64,000 nucleotides of DNA from Burkholderia sp. HI2500 (GCF_002223055.1 NZ_NKFL01000002.1:186001-250000); one strand, 5' to 3'; positions 26,164 through 36,504 are shown, counted from the first letter of the stretch. Notes: a model not told the origin generated them from the letters alone. A program made the numbers and translations.

Positions 26164-26183
26164 TCGTGAAAAAGCACTATAAT
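26156..26183 (+). promoter_or_regulatory. Sigma-70 promoter of flhDC
   Basis: TTGCGT (26156-26161), 16 bp, TATAAT (26178-26183), a perfect -10. Start expected near 26190, about 320 nt before flhD. Confidence 0.8.
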
Positions 26184-26508
26184 TTTTACCGATCCGATTG
26201 CTGGCAGCCTTGCCGGCAAGCCTTCCAGGACTGCACGGAGGCCATCGGACACATCACAGCCGAATCCGCGCTGCCAGCCGCTTCCCCGATTGAGTCTTTC
26301 AATTCGCTTTGTCGGAAAAATTCCTACACGGTTTACAGACAAATCCTGCGCGGCATACGCCACTTCGCTGATACCGGCGCACATGCCGTTTGGCCAAAAT
26401 TCGCCCTGTAAGACTATAAACGAGCCGACTGAGCGCCAAGAGCGCCCTGATCGAGCAAACGTTTTCATAACACGAATGGCCAAAGCAAAGCTCTTTAACG
26501 GGGGAATC

Positions 26509-26829
26509 ATGAGCGCTACCAGCGAAATGCTCAGTGAGATCAAAGAGGTCAACCTGTCGTACCTCCTCCTCGCGCAACGCCTGCTGCGGGAAGACAAAGC
26601 GATGGGCATGTTCCGCATGGGCATTTCCCAGGAACTCGCCGACGTGCTCGCCAGCCTCACGCTCGCACAGACCGTGAAGCTGGCTGCGTCGAACCAGATG
26701 CTGTGCCGCTTCCGCTTCGATGATCACGCGCTGCTCTCGTCGCTCGCCGACAAGGGCCGCAGCGATGTCGTCGCGCACGCCCACTCGGCCATCCTGATGG
26801 CCGGGCAGCAGGTCGAAGGCGTCCGCTGA
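26509..26829 (+). CDS. flhD: Flagellar transcriptional activator FlhD
   Basis: A 106-residue FlhD. With FlhC it forms the FlhD4C2 activator that switches on class II flagellar genes with sigma-70. The block SEIKEVNLSYLLLAQRLLRE near the start and the compact all-helical size fit the family. GGGGGAATC precedes the ATG at 26509; an in-frame ATG at 26476 would add eleven residues, but the chosen start matches family N-termini. flhC follows after 92 nt. Confidence 0.96.
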   Translation: MSATSEMLSEIKEVNLSYLLLAQRLLREDKAMGMFRMGISQELADVLASLTLAQTVKLAASNQMLCRFRFDDHALLSSLADKGRSDVVAHAHSAILMAGQQVEGVR

Positions 26830-26921
26830 TCCATCCCGCCTTGCGTTTGTCCCGGCGTGCCGCGCCGGTGGGCAGCGTATTGGCCATCCATCCGAATAAC
26901 GTCAAGCGGACGGTTATCACC

Positions 26922-27476
26922 ATGGCAAGCAAAAGCGTCGTGATCGAGGTGAAGGAAATCACCCTCGCCATCGAACTGATCGAACTGGGCGCCCGGCTGC
27001 AGCTGCTGGAAGCGGAGACGAGCCTGTCGCGGGACCGTCTGATCAAGCTGTACAAGGAACTGAAGGGCGTGTCGCCGCCGAAGGGGATGCTGCCGTTCTC
27101 GACCGACTGGTTCATGACGTGGCAGCCGAACATCCACTCGTCGCTGTTCTACAACATCTACCGGTTCATGCAGGACCACGGCCGCTGCGAGCCGATCCAG
27201 TCGATCGTGAAGGCGTACCGGCTCTATCAGGAGCACGTGAACCTGTCCGGCGACGAGGCCGCGCTGAGCCTCACGCGCGCGTGGACGCTCGTGCGCTTCT
27301 TCGATTCGGGGATGCTGCAGATGACCCCGTGCACGCGCTGCGGCGGCCACTTCGTCGCGCATGCGCATGATCCGCATCAAGGTTTCGTCTGCGGCCTCTG
27401 CCAGCCGCCGTCGCGCGCGGGCAAGACCCGCAAGGCCGCCGCCGCGCGCGCCGAACTGGCCGCTGCCGCGGCCTGA
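26922..27476 (+). CDS. flhC: Flagellar transcriptional activator FlhC
   Basis: A 184-residue FlhC, the DNA-binding partner of FlhD. The zinc ligands Cys137, Cys140, Cys157 and Cys160 (CTRC...CGLC) sit at exactly the positions known in the enterobacterial protein. A short Ala/Arg-rich tail follows the zinc site. The ATG at 26922 (MASKSVVIEVKE) matches family starts; the frame is open to 26841 upstream but that part is not conserved in type. Co-transcribed with flhD. Confidence 0.97.
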   Translation: MASKSVVIEVKEITLAIELIELGARLQLLEAETSLSRDRLIKLYKELKGVSPPKGMLPFSTDWFMTWQPNIHSSLFYNIYRFMQDHGRCEPIQSIVKAYRLYQEHVNLSGDEAALSLTRAWTLVRFFDSGMLQMTPCTRCGGHFVAHAHDPHQGFVCGLCQPPSRAGKTRKAAAARAELAAAAA

Positions 27477-27570
27477 GCAGCGCCGGGCGGGGCGCTCAGG
27501 CCGCGCCGGATGGCGCGAATCGTCTGCGAATTGCTGGTAAACACCGTCGGGCCGCCGCCTGGCCGCCCGC

Positions 27571-27597
27571 GAAAGTTTTCCTGCCGACTGCCGTAAA
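27571..27597 (+). promoter_or_regulatory. Sigma-28 (FliA) promoter of motA-che operon
   Basis: GAAAGTTT (27571-27578), 11 bp, GCCGTAAA (27590-27597); matches TAAAGTTT-N11-GCCGATAA with exact spacing. Start near 27604 gives a 41-nt leader to motA. Confidence 0.85.
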
Positions 27598-27644
27598 CCT
27601 GATTAACGGCGGTCTCCCCGCCGGTCATTCGTGAGGGACAGGCA

Positions 27645-28505
27645 GTGCTGATTATCGTGGGAACACTCGTGACGCTGTTGTCCGTCTTCGGCGGTTATGC
27701 GCTGGCAGGCGGGCATCTGGGCGCCTTGATCCAGCCGGTCGAGATCCTGATGATCGTGGGCGCCGGCGTCGGCGCGTTCATCCTCGGCAACGGCGGCAAG
27801 ACCATCAAGGCCACGCTGCGCGTGCTGCCGACGCTCTTCAAGGGCTCGAAATACACGAAGGATGTCTACATGGAGCTGATGGCGCTTCTTTACGTGCTGC
27901 TCGCGAAGGCACGCAAGGAAGGCACGCTCACGCTCGAGGCCGACATCGACGATCCGGAAAAGAGCCCGATCTTCACGCAATACCCGAAGATCCTCGCCGA
28001 TCATCACATCGTCGAATTCCTGACCGACTACCTGCGCCTGATGGTGGGCGGCAACATGAACGCGTTCGAGATCGAGAGCCTGATGGACGAGGAGATCGAG
28101 ACGCACCACGCGGAAGGCGAAGGCCCCGCGCATGCGCTGATGCGTGTCGGCGACGCGATGCCGGCATTCGGTATCGTCGCGGCCGTGATGGGCGTCGTGC
28201 ACACGATGGCGTCGGCCGACAAGCCGCCCGCGGTGCTCGGCGCGATGATCGCGCAGGCGCTGGTCGGCACGTTCCTCGGGATCCTGCTGTCGTACGGGCT
28301 GATCGGGCCGCTCGCGAGCCTCGCGGAGCAGCGCGTCGCCGAGTCGACCAAGATGTTCCAGTGCATCAAGGTGACGATCCTCGCGACGCTGAACGGCTAT
28401 GCGCCGGCGATTGCGGTCGAGTTCGGCCGCAAGGTGCTGTTCTCGACCGAGCGCCCGTCGTTCTCCGAACTCGAAGAACATGTGCGCCGCGTGAAGGCGA
28501 AGTGA
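27645..28505 (+). CDS. motA: Flagellar motor stator protein MotA
   Basis: A 286-residue, four-helix inner-membrane protein that forms the proton-driven stator with MotB. Helices are seen at about 2-20, 33-50, 170-190 and 200-222; the conserved proline loops at AMPAFGIVAAVMGVVHTM lie at the start of helix 3, and the cytoplasmic loop carries the charged rotor-contact region. Start is GTG at 27645, with GAGGGACAGG upstream. First gene of the motAB-che operon. Confidence 0.97.
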   Translation: MLIIVGTLVTLLSVFGGYALAGGHLGALIQPVEILMIVGAGVGAFILGNGGKTIKATLRVLPTLFKGSKYTKDVYMELMALLYVLLAKARKEGTLTLEADIDDPEKSPIFTQYPKILADHHIVEFLTDYLRLMVGGNMNAFEIESLMDEEIETHHAEGEGPAHALMRVGDAMPAFGIVAAVMGVVHTMASADKPPAVLGAMIAQALVGTFLGILLSYGLIGPLASLAEQRVAESTKMFQCIKVTILATLNGYAPAIAVEFGRKVLFSTERPSFSELEEHVRRVKAK

Positions 28506-28518
28506 CGCGGAGCGCCCA

Positions 28519-29544
28519 ATGAGCAAGAGCAAGGATCGCGCAATCGTCGTCAAGCGGGTGGCCCCGGCGAAGAAGGGCCACCACGGCGGCGCATGGAAGC
28601 TCGCATACGCGGACTTCATGACCGCGATGATGGCGTTCTTCCTGCTGATGTGGCTGCTGAGCTCGGTCACGCCGGTGCAGCTGAAGGGGATCGCCGAATA
28701 CTTCAACACGCCGCTGAAGGCCGCGCTGTTCGGCAGCGGCGACCGCAGCTCGCAGGATTCCAGCATCATCAACGGCGGCGGCCGCGACCTGTCGAGCGTC
28801 GACGCCGGCACGCTGCGCCGCACCGACGGCACCACGCAGCTCGCCGAACGTCTCGCGAAGATGGGCGACGAGCATTCCCGCTCGCAGGCGCAGAACGCGC
28901 AGGCCGCGCAGGACCGGCTCGAGCAGGCGCGCCTGCACGACCTGCAGATCAAGCTGATGGCCGCGATCGAGGCCAACCCGACGCTGCGCCAGTTCAAGCA
29001 GCAGATCCGCATCGATTCCACGCTGATGGGGCTGCGCATCGAGATCGTCGATTCGCAGAAGCGGCCGATGTTCGCGATGTCGAGCGACCACGTCGAGCCG
29101 TACATGCGCGACATCCTGCGCGAGATCGGCAAGACGCTGAACGACGTGCCGAACCGGATCATCGTCCAGGGCCACACCGACGCCGTGCCGTACGCGGGCG
29201 GCGAGGGCGGCTACAGCAACTGGGAGCTGTCGGCCGACCGCGCGAACGCGTCGCGCCGCGAGCTGATCGCGGGCGGCATGGGCGAGGCGAAAGTGCTGCG
29301 CGTGCTCGGCCTCGCGTCGACCCAGAACCTGAACAAGGCCGACCCGCTCGATCCGGAAAACCGCCGGATCAGCGTGATCGTGCTGAACCGCAAATCCGAA
29401 GAGGCGCTGATGCGCGACGATGCGACGACCACGACGCTGTCGGCCGATGCGGCCGGCTCGCAGCAGCTCGCGCAGCAGCTGGCCCCGGCGCCGGCCGTGC
29501 GCCCGGCGCTCGCGGCGTCCGCCGTCGCCGTGCCGAAACCCTGA
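28519..29544 (+). CDS. motB: Flagellar motor stator protein MotB
   Basis: A 341-residue protein with one membrane helix (about 28-50) carrying the proton-conducting Asp32 (AYADFMTAMMAFFLLMW), a plug/linker, and a C-terminal OmpA-like peptidoglycan-binding domain (RIIVQGHTDAVPY). Starts 13 nt after motA. The C-terminal 40 residues are Ala/Thr-rich and probably disordered. Confidence 0.97.
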   Translation: MSKSKDRAIVVKRVAPAKKGHHGGAWKLAYADFMTAMMAFFLLMWLLSSVTPVQLKGIAEYFNTPLKAALFGSGDRSSQDSSIINGGGRDLSSVDAGTLRRTDGTTQLAERLAKMGDEHSRSQAQNAQAAQDRLEQARLHDLQIKLMAAIEANPTLRQFKQQIRIDSTLMGLRIEIVDSQKRPMFAMSSDHVEPYMRDILREIGKTLNDVPNRIIVQGHTDAVPYAGGEGGYSNWELSADRANASRRELIAGGMGEAKVLRVLGLASTQNLNKADPLDPENRRISVIVLNRKSEEALMRDDATTTTLSADAAGSQQLAQQLAPAPAVRPALAASAVAVPKP

Positions 29545-29568
29545 CGTTTACGAGATTCCGAGACAGAC

Positions 29569-29946
29569 ATGATCCGAACCATTCTCGCCATCGACGACTC
29601 CGCGACCATGCGTGCGCTGCTGCAGGCAACGCTGATGCAGGCCGGCTACGACGTGACGGTGGCGCCGGACGGCGAGGCCGGCTTCGACCTGGCGGCCACC
29701 GTGCCGTACGACCTGGTGCTGACCGACCAGAACATGCCGCGCAAGAGCGGGCTGGAAGTGATCGCCGCGCTGCGCAAGCTGACCGCCTATACGGAAACGC
29801 CGATCCTCGTGCTGACGACCGAAGGCAGCGACGCGTTCAAGGACGCCGCACGCGACGCGGGCGCGACCGGCTGGATCGAGAAGCCGATCGACCCCGCCGT
29901 GCTGGTCGACCTGGTCGCGACGCTGTCCGAGCCGGCCGCCTCCTGA
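29569..29946 (+). CDS. CheY-like response regulator (between motB and cheA)
   Basis: A 125-residue single receiver domain: acidic pair D9/D10, phospho-acceptor Asp53 (LTDQNMPRKSG), Thr in LVLTTEG and the Lys in WIEKPID. No output domain. It lies just before cheA, in addition to a second CheY-type gene next to cheZ. Sequence is less like classical CheY than the second one, so it may serve as a phosphate sink or a regulator of a distinct target. Confidence 0.92.
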   Translation: MIRTILAIDDSATMRALLQATLMQAGYDVTVAPDGEAGFDLAATVPYDLVLTDQNMPRKSGLEVIAALRKLTAYTETPILVLTTEGSDAFKDAARDAGATGWIEKPIDPAVLVDLVATLSEPAAS

Positions 29947-29979
29947 CATTCACGCGACGCATTCAACCCGGGACCGGGC

Positions 29980-32223
29980 ATGACTCTCGACATCACTCAG
30001 TTCTACCAGACATTTTTCGACGAAGCGGACGAGCTGCTCGCACAGATGGAGCAGCTGCTGCTGAACCTCGACGTCGGTTCGCCCGACCCCGAGGATCTGG
30101 CCGCGATCTTCCGCGCCGCGCATTCGATCAAGGGCGGCGCGGCGACGTTCGGCTTTTCCGCGCTGACCGATACGACGCACATCCTCGAATCGCTGCTCGA
30201 CCGCGCCCGCAACCATGAGCTGACGCTGACCAAGGAAATGGTCGACGCGTTCCTGGAGACCAAGGACGTGCTGTCCGACCAGCTCGTCGACTACCGCGCG
30301 AGCGCCGAACCGGACGCGGCCGCCGCCGCGACGATCTGCGCGAAGCTCGAACGGCTGAAGGCCGAGAGCGGCGCGGCTGCGCCGGCTGCCGCCGCCGTGG
30401 CGCCGGTCGCGGCTGTCGTCGCACCGGCTGCGCCGGCCGTGGAACCGGCTGCCGCCGACGATCGTGTGCCCGACCACGTGATCGAGCAGGCCGTCGCGGC
30501 TGCGCATCCGGCGGGCGACGCAGGCGAAGGCGGCCCGCACCTGAAGATCACGCTCGTGGGCGTCGATGCAAAGGATCGCGAACTGCTCACCGAAGAACTC
30601 GGCAACCTCGGCCGGATCGTCGGCCGCGAGGAAGTGGGCGCCGACCTGACGCTGTGGGTCGAATCGGACGTGCCGTCCGACGACATCGTCGCCGTGTGCT
30701 GCTTCGTGATCGACGAAAGCCAGATCCGCGTCGGGCGCGGCACGGCGCCGGCTGCACCGGCGGCCGCGCAGGACGCCGCGGTGCCGGCCGCGGAACCGGC
30801 CGCCGCCGCGCAACCGGCGCGCGCCGAGGTATTCGCGCCGCAGGCCGCGGCACCGCAACCGGCGGCATCGGCACCGGCCGCGCCCGCCGAGCCGGCCGCC
30901 GCCGCCGCGCAAGCGCCGCAGCCGGCCCAGCCGGCGGCGCACGCCGACCACGCGCCGCAGGCCGCCGCGCATCACGACGACAAGCGCGCCCGCCCGGCCG
31001 CCGCGGCGGCATCGGGCGCCGAAGGCAGCTCGATCCGCGTCGGTGTCGAGAAGGTCGACCAGCTGATCAACCTGGTCGGCGAGCTCGTGATCACGCAGGC
31101 GATGCTCGCGGAAACCGCGAGCGCGTTCGATCCGGCGCTGCACGACCGCCTGTTCAACGGGATGGCGCAGCTCGAGCGCAATGCGCGCGACCTGCAGGAA
31201 GCGGTGATGTCGATCCGCATGATGCCGATGGACTACGTGTTCAGCCGCTTCCCGCGTCTCGTGCGCGACCTCGCCGGCAAGCTCGGCAAGCAGGTCGAGC
31301 TCGTCACGTTCGGCCAGGCGACCGAGCTCGACAAGAGCCTGATCGAACGGATCATCGATCCGCTGACCCACCTCGTGCGCAACAGCCTCGACCACGGGAT
31401 CGAGACGGTCGACAAGCGCGTGGCCGCCGGCAAGGACGCCGTGGGCCAGCTCGTGCTGTCGGCCGCGCATCACGGCGGCAACATCGTGATCGAGGTGAGC
31501 GACGACGGCGCGGGCCTGAACCGCGAGCGGATCCTCGCGAAGGCCGCGAAACAGGGCATGCAGGTGTCCGACAACATCAGTGACGACGAAGTCTGGCAGC
31601 TGATCTTCGCGCCGGGCTTCTCGACCGCCGAGACGGTGACCGACGTGTCGGGCCGCGGCGTCGGGATGGACGTCGTGAAGCGCAACATCCAGTCGATGGG
31701 CGGCCACGTGGAAATCACGTCGGTGGCCGGCCGCGGCACGACCACGCGGATCGTGCTGCCGCTGACGCTCGCGATCCTCGACGGGATGTCGGTGAAGGTC
31801 GGCAACGAGATCTTCATCCTGCCGCTGAACTTCGTGATGGAGTCGCTGCAGCCGTCGAACGACGACATCTACACGGTCGGCAACGGCGAGCGCGTGGTGC
31901 GCGTGCGCGGCGAATACCTGCCGCTGGTCGCGCTGCACGAGGTGTTCTCGGTCGACGACGCGCGCACCGACCCGACGCAAGGGATCGTCACGATCATGGA
32001 AACCGAGGGGCGCCGCTTCGCGATGCTGATCGACGAGCTGGTCGGCCAGCAGCAGGTGGTCGTGAAGAACCTCGAAACCAATTACCGCAAGGTGCACGGC
32101 ATCTCGGCGGCGACCATCCTCGGCGACGGCAGCGTCGCGCTGATCGTCGACGTCGCGGCGCTGAACCGCGAAACCCGTGCGATGCACGGCGCCCGTGCCG
32201 GCGCCGAGCTCGCGATGTTCTGA
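29980..32223 (+). CDS. cheA: Chemotaxis histidine kinase CheA
   Basis: A 747-residue cytoplasmic kinase that takes signals from chemoreceptors and phosphorylates CheY and CheB. Domains in order: HPt with phospho-His48 (RAAHSIKGGAATFGF); a second, response-regulator-binding segment around 185-245; an unusually long Ala/Pro-rich linker (about 250-345); dimerisation helices; the ATPase with HLVRNSLDHGIE (N-box), DDGAGLN (G1) and GRGVGMDVVKR (G2); and a CheW-like C-terminal domain. Starts 33 nt after the CheY-like gene. Confidence 0.98.
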   Translation: MTLDITQFYQTFFDEADELLAQMEQLLLNLDVGSPDPEDLAAIFRAAHSIKGGAATFGFSALTDTTHILESLLDRARNHELTLTKEMVDAFLETKDVLSDQLVDYRASAEPDAAAAATICAKLERLKAESGAAAPAAAAVAPVAAVVAPAAPAVEPAAADDRVPDHVIEQAVAAAHPAGDAGEGGPHLKITLVGVDAKDRELLTEELGNLGRIVGREEVGADLTLWVESDVPSDDIVAVCCFVIDESQIRVGRGTAPAAPAAAQDAAVPAAEPAAAAQPARAEVFAPQAAAPQPAASAPAAPAEPAAAAAQAPQPAQPAAHADHAPQAAAHHDDKRARPAAAAASGAEGSSIRVGVEKVDQLINLVGELVITQAMLAETASAFDPALHDRLFNGMAQLERNARDLQEAVMSIRMMPMDYVFSRFPRLVRDLAGKLGKQVELVTFGQATELDKSLIERIIDPLTHLVRNSLDHGIETVDKRVAAGKDAVGQLVLSAAHHGGNIVIEVSDDGAGLNRERILAKAAKQGMQVSDNISDDEVWQLIFAPGFSTAETVTDVSGRGVGMDVVKRNIQSMGGHVEITSVAGRGTTTRIVLPLTLAILDGMSVKVGNEIFILPLNFVMESLQPSNDDIYTVGNGERVVRVRGEYLPLVALHEVFSVDDARTDPTQGIVTIMETEGRRFAMLIDELVGQQQVVVKNLETNYRKVHGISAATILGDGSVALIVDVAALNRETRAMHGARAGAELAMF

Positions 32224-32256
32224 TGTCACTCGCCATTCAACCGATTGGGGGCAAAC

Positions 32257-32790
32257 GTGTCTGCTGAAGTCCAAATGATCAATCCGGCCGCGGCGAACGC
32301 GGCGACGAGCCGCCGCGACGCGGAACAAGGCGACGCGACGGGCCAGGAATTCCTCGTGTTCACGCTCGGCGACGAGGAATACGGGATCGACATCCTGAAG
32401 GTGCAGGAAATCCGCGGCTACGACAGCGTCACGCGCATCGCGAACGCGCCGGAGTTCATCAAGGGCGTGATCAACCTGCGCGGGATCATCGTGCCGATCG
32501 TCGACATGCGGATCAAGTTCCATCTCGGCCGCGTCGAGTACGACCACCAGACCGTCGTGATCATCCTGAACGTCGCGCATCGCGTGGTCGGGATGGTGGT
32601 CGACGGCGTGTCGGACGTGCTGACGCTGCAGACCGACCAGATCATGCCGGCGCCGGAATTCGGCGCGACGCTGACGACCGAGTACCTGACTGGCCTCGGC
32701 ACGGTCGACGGCCGCATGCTGATCCTGATGGACATCGAGAAGCTGATGTCGAGCCGTGAAATGGCGCTGATCGAGACGCTCGGCGGGTAA
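32257..32790 (+). CDS. cheW: Chemotaxis coupling protein CheW
   Basis: A 177-residue CheW that links receptors to CheA. The SH3-like double barrel core is recognisable by [35 protein letters not shown] and [11 protein letters not shown] 32257 is chosen over TTG 32245 because GGGGG sits a proper distance in front of it. An N-terminal 30-residue extension, Ala-rich, precedes the core. Confidence 0.97.
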   Translation: MSAEVQMINPAAANAATSRRDAEQGDATGQEFLVFTLGDEEYGIDILKVQEIRGYDSVTRIANAPEFIKGVINLRGIIVPIVDMRIKFHLGRVEYDHQTVVIILNVAHRVVGMVVDGVSDVLTLQTDQIMPAPEFGATLTTEYLTGLGTVDGRMLILMDIEKLMSSREMALIETLGG

Positions 32791-32827
32791 GCGCGCCGCG
32801 CGCGCAGGAATTTCGGGAGAATCTGCA

Positions 32828-34795
32828 ATGTTGCAAAACTGGTCGATCCGCACGACGCTCACGGCGGTCGGACTCATCCTCGTGGCGCTGGCCGCAGCCG
32901 TCGGCGGGCTCGGCCTGGTCGCGCTGAATCACGCGAGCCGCTCGCTCGACGCGATCGCGCACGTCGACCTGCCGGCGATCCACTCGCTCGACGATACGTC
33001 GTCGTACCTGCTGCGCGCACGCGTGTCGCTCGACCGCTTCCGCTCGTTGACGGAAGCCGGCAACACGGCCGAAGCGGCCAAGGTGCTCGACCGCGCGCAG
33101 GAGCTGTACGCAAAGTCGAACCAGAACTGGCAGGCGTTCCAGGCGACGCCGAAGCTCGGTATCGAGCAGGCGCTCGTCGACGACCTGGCCGCCCGCTACG
33201 CGACGATCGTGAAGGAAGGCGTCGAGCCCGAGTTCGCGGCCGCGCGCGCGGGCGACATGGCCGCGTACCACGCGGTCGCCGATACCAAGATCAGCCCGAT
33301 GTTCGTCGCGTACGACCAGGCCGCGGCGGCCGTGGTCGCGTCGCTGCAGAAGCGCGCGGAAGATCGCCAGGCCACGACGCAATCGCAGATCTCGCTGATG
33401 ATCGGGTTGATCGCGGCGGGCATCGCGATCGCGTTCGTCGTCGTGATCGCGATCCGCTTCGCGCTGCGCGGGCTGATCGTGCAGCCGCTGGAAGACGCGA
33501 TCGCGCACTTCGAGCGCATCGCCGGCGGCGACCTCACGCAGCCGGTCAACGTGTTCAGCACCAACGAGATCGGCCGCCTGTTCGGCGGCATCAAGCGGAT
33601 GCAGGACGCCGTCACGACGATGGTGCAGGCCGTGCATCGCGGTACCGAGTCGATCGACGTCGGCGCGCGCGAGATCTCGACCGGCAACACCGACCTGTCG
33701 CAGCGCACCGAGGAGCAGGCCGCATCGCTGCAGGAAACCGCGTCGAGCATGGAGCAGCTGACGGGCACCGTGCGGCAGAACGCGGAAAACGCGCGGCAGG
33801 CCAGCCAGCTCGCGGTGAACGCATCGGACATCGCGACGCAGGGCGGCGAAGTGGTCGGCCAGGTCGTGTCGACGATGCAGGACATCGCGGCCAGCTCGGG
33901 CAAGGTCGTCGACATCATCGGCACGATCGAAGGCATCGCGTTCCAGACCAACATCCTCGCGCTGAACGCGGCGGTCGAAGCCGCGCGTGCGGGCGAACAG
34001 GGCCGCGGCTTCGCGGTGGTCGCCGGCGAGGTGCGCTCGCTCGCGCAGCGCAGCGCGAGCGCCGCGAAGGAAATCAAGCAGCTGATCGGCGATTCGGCCG
34101 AGAAGGTCGAAAGCGGGTCGGCGCTCGTGTCGCGCGCCGGTTCGACGATGGACGAGATCGTGCAGGCCGTGCGCCGCGTGACCGACATCATGGGCGAGAT
34201 CAGCGCCGCGTCGGACGAGCAGTCGACCGGCATCGAGCAGGTCAACCGCGCGGTCGGCCAGATGGATTCGGTCACGCAGCAGAACGCCGCGCTCGTCGAG
34301 CAGGCGGCCGCCGCGGCGGCGTCGCTCGAGGAGCAGACGCGCCAGATGAAGGCGATCGTGTCGGGCTGGCGCGTGATGGGCGGCATCGTGCTCGCGCCGT
34401 CGCGTGGTGTCGCGCGGCCGGTCGCACACGAGCCCGCGCCGGCGCTGACGTCGGAGCCGCGTTTCGACGCGGCGCCGGTCGCCGCGCTGCCGGCTCCGCA
34501 GGCTGCCGCACAACCGGCACGGCGCGCCGCGCCGGCGCCGCGTGCCGCCGCCGCGGCTGCATCGGGTGCGGGCCATGAAACGAAGCGTGCAGCCGATACG
34601 GGCGCGCACGCGCACAAGGATGCACCGGCTTCCCGCGGCACGGCCGCGGGCGGCTACGGGCCGCGTCTGGCGAAAACCGCCGCACCGGCCGACAAGCCGG
34701 CCGCGAAGCCCGCGCTCGTGCGCCCGGCGCTGAACGGCGAGAAGCCGGCGGCGGCCACGGCCGGCACGTCCGACGACGATTGGGAGACCTTCTAA
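32828..34795 (+). CDS. Methyl-accepting chemotaxis protein
   Basis: A 655-residue chemoreceptor. Membrane helices at about 12-34 and 188-212 bracket a periplasmic four-helix-bundle sensor (TarH type). After TM2 come a HAMP domain and the signalling coiled coil with the hairpin tip [21 protein letters not shown] Pro/Ala-rich flexible tail (about 510-645) ends in DWETF, the pentapeptide that tethers CheR and CheB in enteric receptors. Encoded inside the che operon between cheW and cheR. Ligand unknown. Confidence 0.97.
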   Translation: MLQNWSIRTTLTAVGLILVALAAAVGGLGLVALNHASRSLDAIAHVDLPAIHSLDDTSSYLLRARVSLDRFRSLTEAGNTAEAAKVLDRAQELYAKSNQNWQAFQATPKLGIEQALVDDLAARYATIVKEGVEPEFAAARAGDMAAYHAVADTKISPMFVAYDQAAAAVVASLQKRAEDRQATTQSQISLMIGLIAAGIAIAFVVVIAIRFALRGLIVQPLEDAIAHFERIAGGDLTQPVNVFSTNEIGRLFGGIKRMQDAVTTMVQAVHRGTESIDVGAREISTGNTDLSQRTEEQAASLQETASSMEQLTGTVRQNAENARQASQLAVNASDIATQGGEVVGQVVSTMQDIAASSGKVVDIIGTIEGIAFQTNILALNAAVEAARAGEQGRGFAVVAGEVRSLAQRSASAAKEIKQLIGDSAEKVESGSALVSRAGSTMDEIVQAVRRVTDIMGEISAASDEQSTGIEQVNRAVGQMDSVTQQNAALVEQAAAAAASLEEQTRQMKAIVSGWRVMGGIVLAPSRGVARPVAHEPAPALTSEPRFDAAPVAALPAPQAAAQPARRAAPAPRAAAAAASGAGHETKRAADTGAHAHKDAPASRGTAAGGYGPRLAKTAAPADKPAAKPALVRPALNGEKPAAATAGTSDDDWETF

Positions 34796-34798
34796 ACC

Positions 34799-35782
34799 AT
34801 GCCGCATGCGCGCGCGCCGTTTCGACCCGATGCACCGGATGCCTCGCCTCGCGCGGGCGAGCCGGGGCGCGATTTCGCGTTCACCAGCGCGGATTTCGCA
34901 CGCATTCGCGCGCTGATCCATCAACGCGCGGGAATCTCGCTGTCCGAGCACAAGCGCGACATGGCGTACAGCCGTCTCGCGCGCCGCTTGCGGGCACGCG
35001 GCCTCGACACGTTCCGCGACTACCTCGACCTGCTCGAGCAGGAAGACGATCCGCTCGAGTGGGAAGCGTTCACCAATGCGCTGACGACGAACCTGACCGC
35101 GTTCTTCCGCGAGGCTCACCATTTCCCGATCCTGTCGGATTTCGTGAAAGGGCGGCCGGCGCCGGTCTCGGTCTGGTGCTCGGCGGCGTCGACGGGCGAA
35201 GAGCCTTACTCGATCGCGATCACGCTGATCGAGGCGCTCGGCGAATCGGCCGCGCGCGGCGCGTCGATCCTCGCGACCGACCTCGACACGCAGGTGCTCG
35301 CGAAGGCGGAGGCCGGCATCTACACGTACGACCAGGTCAAGCACCTGGCGCCGGAGCGGCTGAAGCGCTTCTTCCTGAAGGGCACGGGCGCGCAGGCCGG
35401 CCGCGTGAAGGTGCGCCCCGAGCTGCGCGCGATGATCCGCTTCGAGCAGCTGAACCTGACCGATGCGGATTACGGGATCGCGAAGCCGTTCGACGCGATC
35501 TTCTGCCGCAACGTGATGATCTATTTCGACAAGCCGACGCAGGGGCAGGTGCTGTCGCGCTTCGAGCCGCTCGTGAAGCCGGGCGGGCTGCTGTTCGCCG
35601 GCCATTCGGAGAACTTCACGTATGTCACGCAGGCGTTCCGGCTGCGCGGGCAGACGGTGTACGAACTGACCCGCGACGCCGCCCAGGGCGCGCGGCCGCG
35701 GGGCGCGCAGGCGAGCGCGATGCCGTCTCCCGCGCGCATGCATGCCGCGGGCGCCGCATCCGCTCTGGGAGAGCGCGGATGA
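34799..35782 (+). CDS. cheR: Chemotaxis protein methyltransferase CheR
   Basis: A 327-residue enzyme that methylates glutamates on chemoreceptors using SAM. The N-terminal CheR helical domain is followed by the SAM-binding region ([20 protein letters not shown]) and the conserved [10 protein letters not shown] stretch. The tail after about residue 290 is Ala/Arg-rich. Starts 3 nt after the receptor gene, fitting the receptor's DWETF tether; its stop overlaps the start of cheD (ATGA). Confidence 0.97.
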   Translation: MPHARAPFRPDAPDASPRAGEPGRDFAFTSADFARIRALIHQRAGISLSEHKRDMAYSRLARRLRARGLDTFRDYLDLLEQEDDPLEWEAFTNALTTNLTAFFREAHHFPILSDFVKGRPAPVSVWCSAASTGEEPYSIAITLIEALGESAARGASILATDLDTQVLAKAEAGIYTYDQVKHLAPERLKRFFLKGTGAQAGRVKVRPELRAMIRFEQLNLTDADYGIAKPFDAIFCRNVMIYFDKPTQGQVLSRFEPLVKPGGLLFAGHSENFTYVTQAFRLRGQTVYELTRDAAQGARPRGAQASAMPSPARMHAAGAASALGERG

Positions 35783-36504
35783 GCGCCTTGCCGATCGCCA
35801 CCAATCGCTACTTCGACAACCACTTCGGCCGTCCCGGCGTGAAGCTGCTGCCGAACGAGTTCTACACGACGTCCGAGGACATGGTGCTGATGACCGTGCT
35901 CGGCTCGTGCGTCGCCGCGTGCCTGCACGATCCGTACGCGGGCATCGGCGGGATGAACCACTTCATGCTGCCCGACGACGGCGCCGACCCGGGCGCGGCC
36001 GCGTCGGAATCGATGCGCTACGGCGCGTATGCGATGGAAGTGCTGATCAACGAGATGATCAAGGCCGGCGGGCGCCGCGAACGCTTCGAGGCGAAGGTGT
36101 TCGGGGGCGCCGCCGTGCTGGCCGGGATGACGACGATCAACATCGGCGACCGCAACGCGGATTTCGTGCGCCGCTACCTCGCGCTCGAACGCATCCGCAT
36201 CACGGCGGAAGACCTGCAGGGCGTGCACCCGCGCAAGGTCGCGTTCATGGCGGCCACGGGGCGCGCGGCGGTGAAGAAGCTGCGGCTGCAGGTGCCGGGC
36301 GTCACCGAGCGCGAAGCCGCGCTCGCCCGCGAGGCCGATCGCGCCCGCGCCGCACGGCCGCGTCCGCAGGTCGAGCTGTTCGCGGCCAAGCGTCCGGCCC
36401 CGCCGCAACCGGCGCGCCCGCGCATCGAGCTGTTCGGCGCGCGCAGCGCGGCGCCGGCCGGCGGCGTGCGGGCGGCGAACCTATCAAGAAAGCAGGAGGC
36501 ATGA
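35779..36504 (+). CDS. cheD: Chemoreceptor glutamine deamidase CheD
   Basis: A 241-residue deamidase that converts receptor glutamines to glutamates. Catalytic Cys44 ([12 protein letters not shown]) and His61 (GGMNHFMLP) are present, plus the KVFGGAAV block. The C-terminal 45 residues beyond the core are Arg/Ala/Pro-rich and variable. Coupled at both ends by ATGA overlaps with cheR and cheB. Confidence 0.96.
   Translation: MSALPIATNRYFDNHFGRPGVKLLPNEFYTTSEDMVLMTVLGSCVAACLHDPYAGIGGMNHFMLPDDGADPGAAASESMRYGAYAMEVLINEMIKAGGRRERFEAKVFGGAAVLAGMTTINIGDRNADFVRRYLALERIRITAEDLQGVHPRKVAFMAATGRAAVKKLRLQVPGVTEREAALAREADRARAARPRPQVELFAAKRPAPPQPARPRIELFGARSAAPAGGVRAANLSRKQEA

Larger units (their letters stand above)
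25846..26508. other. Upstream region and long leader of flhDC
   Basis: A 663-bp gap with no gene. The left half is the upstream region of the glycosyltransferase; the right half holds the flhDC promoter (26156-26183), an overlapping palindrome (26142-26163) and a leader of about 320 nt that is long for this genome and could carry post-transcriptional control. Confidence 0.7.

Noticed and set aside
29950..35743. Very long open frames on the minus strand (975 and 1033 codons) opposite cheA, cheW, mcp and cheR
   Set aside because: Arg/His/Asp/Val-rich translations with no family features, lying exactly antisense to well-recognised genes; typical artefact of high GC at third positions.
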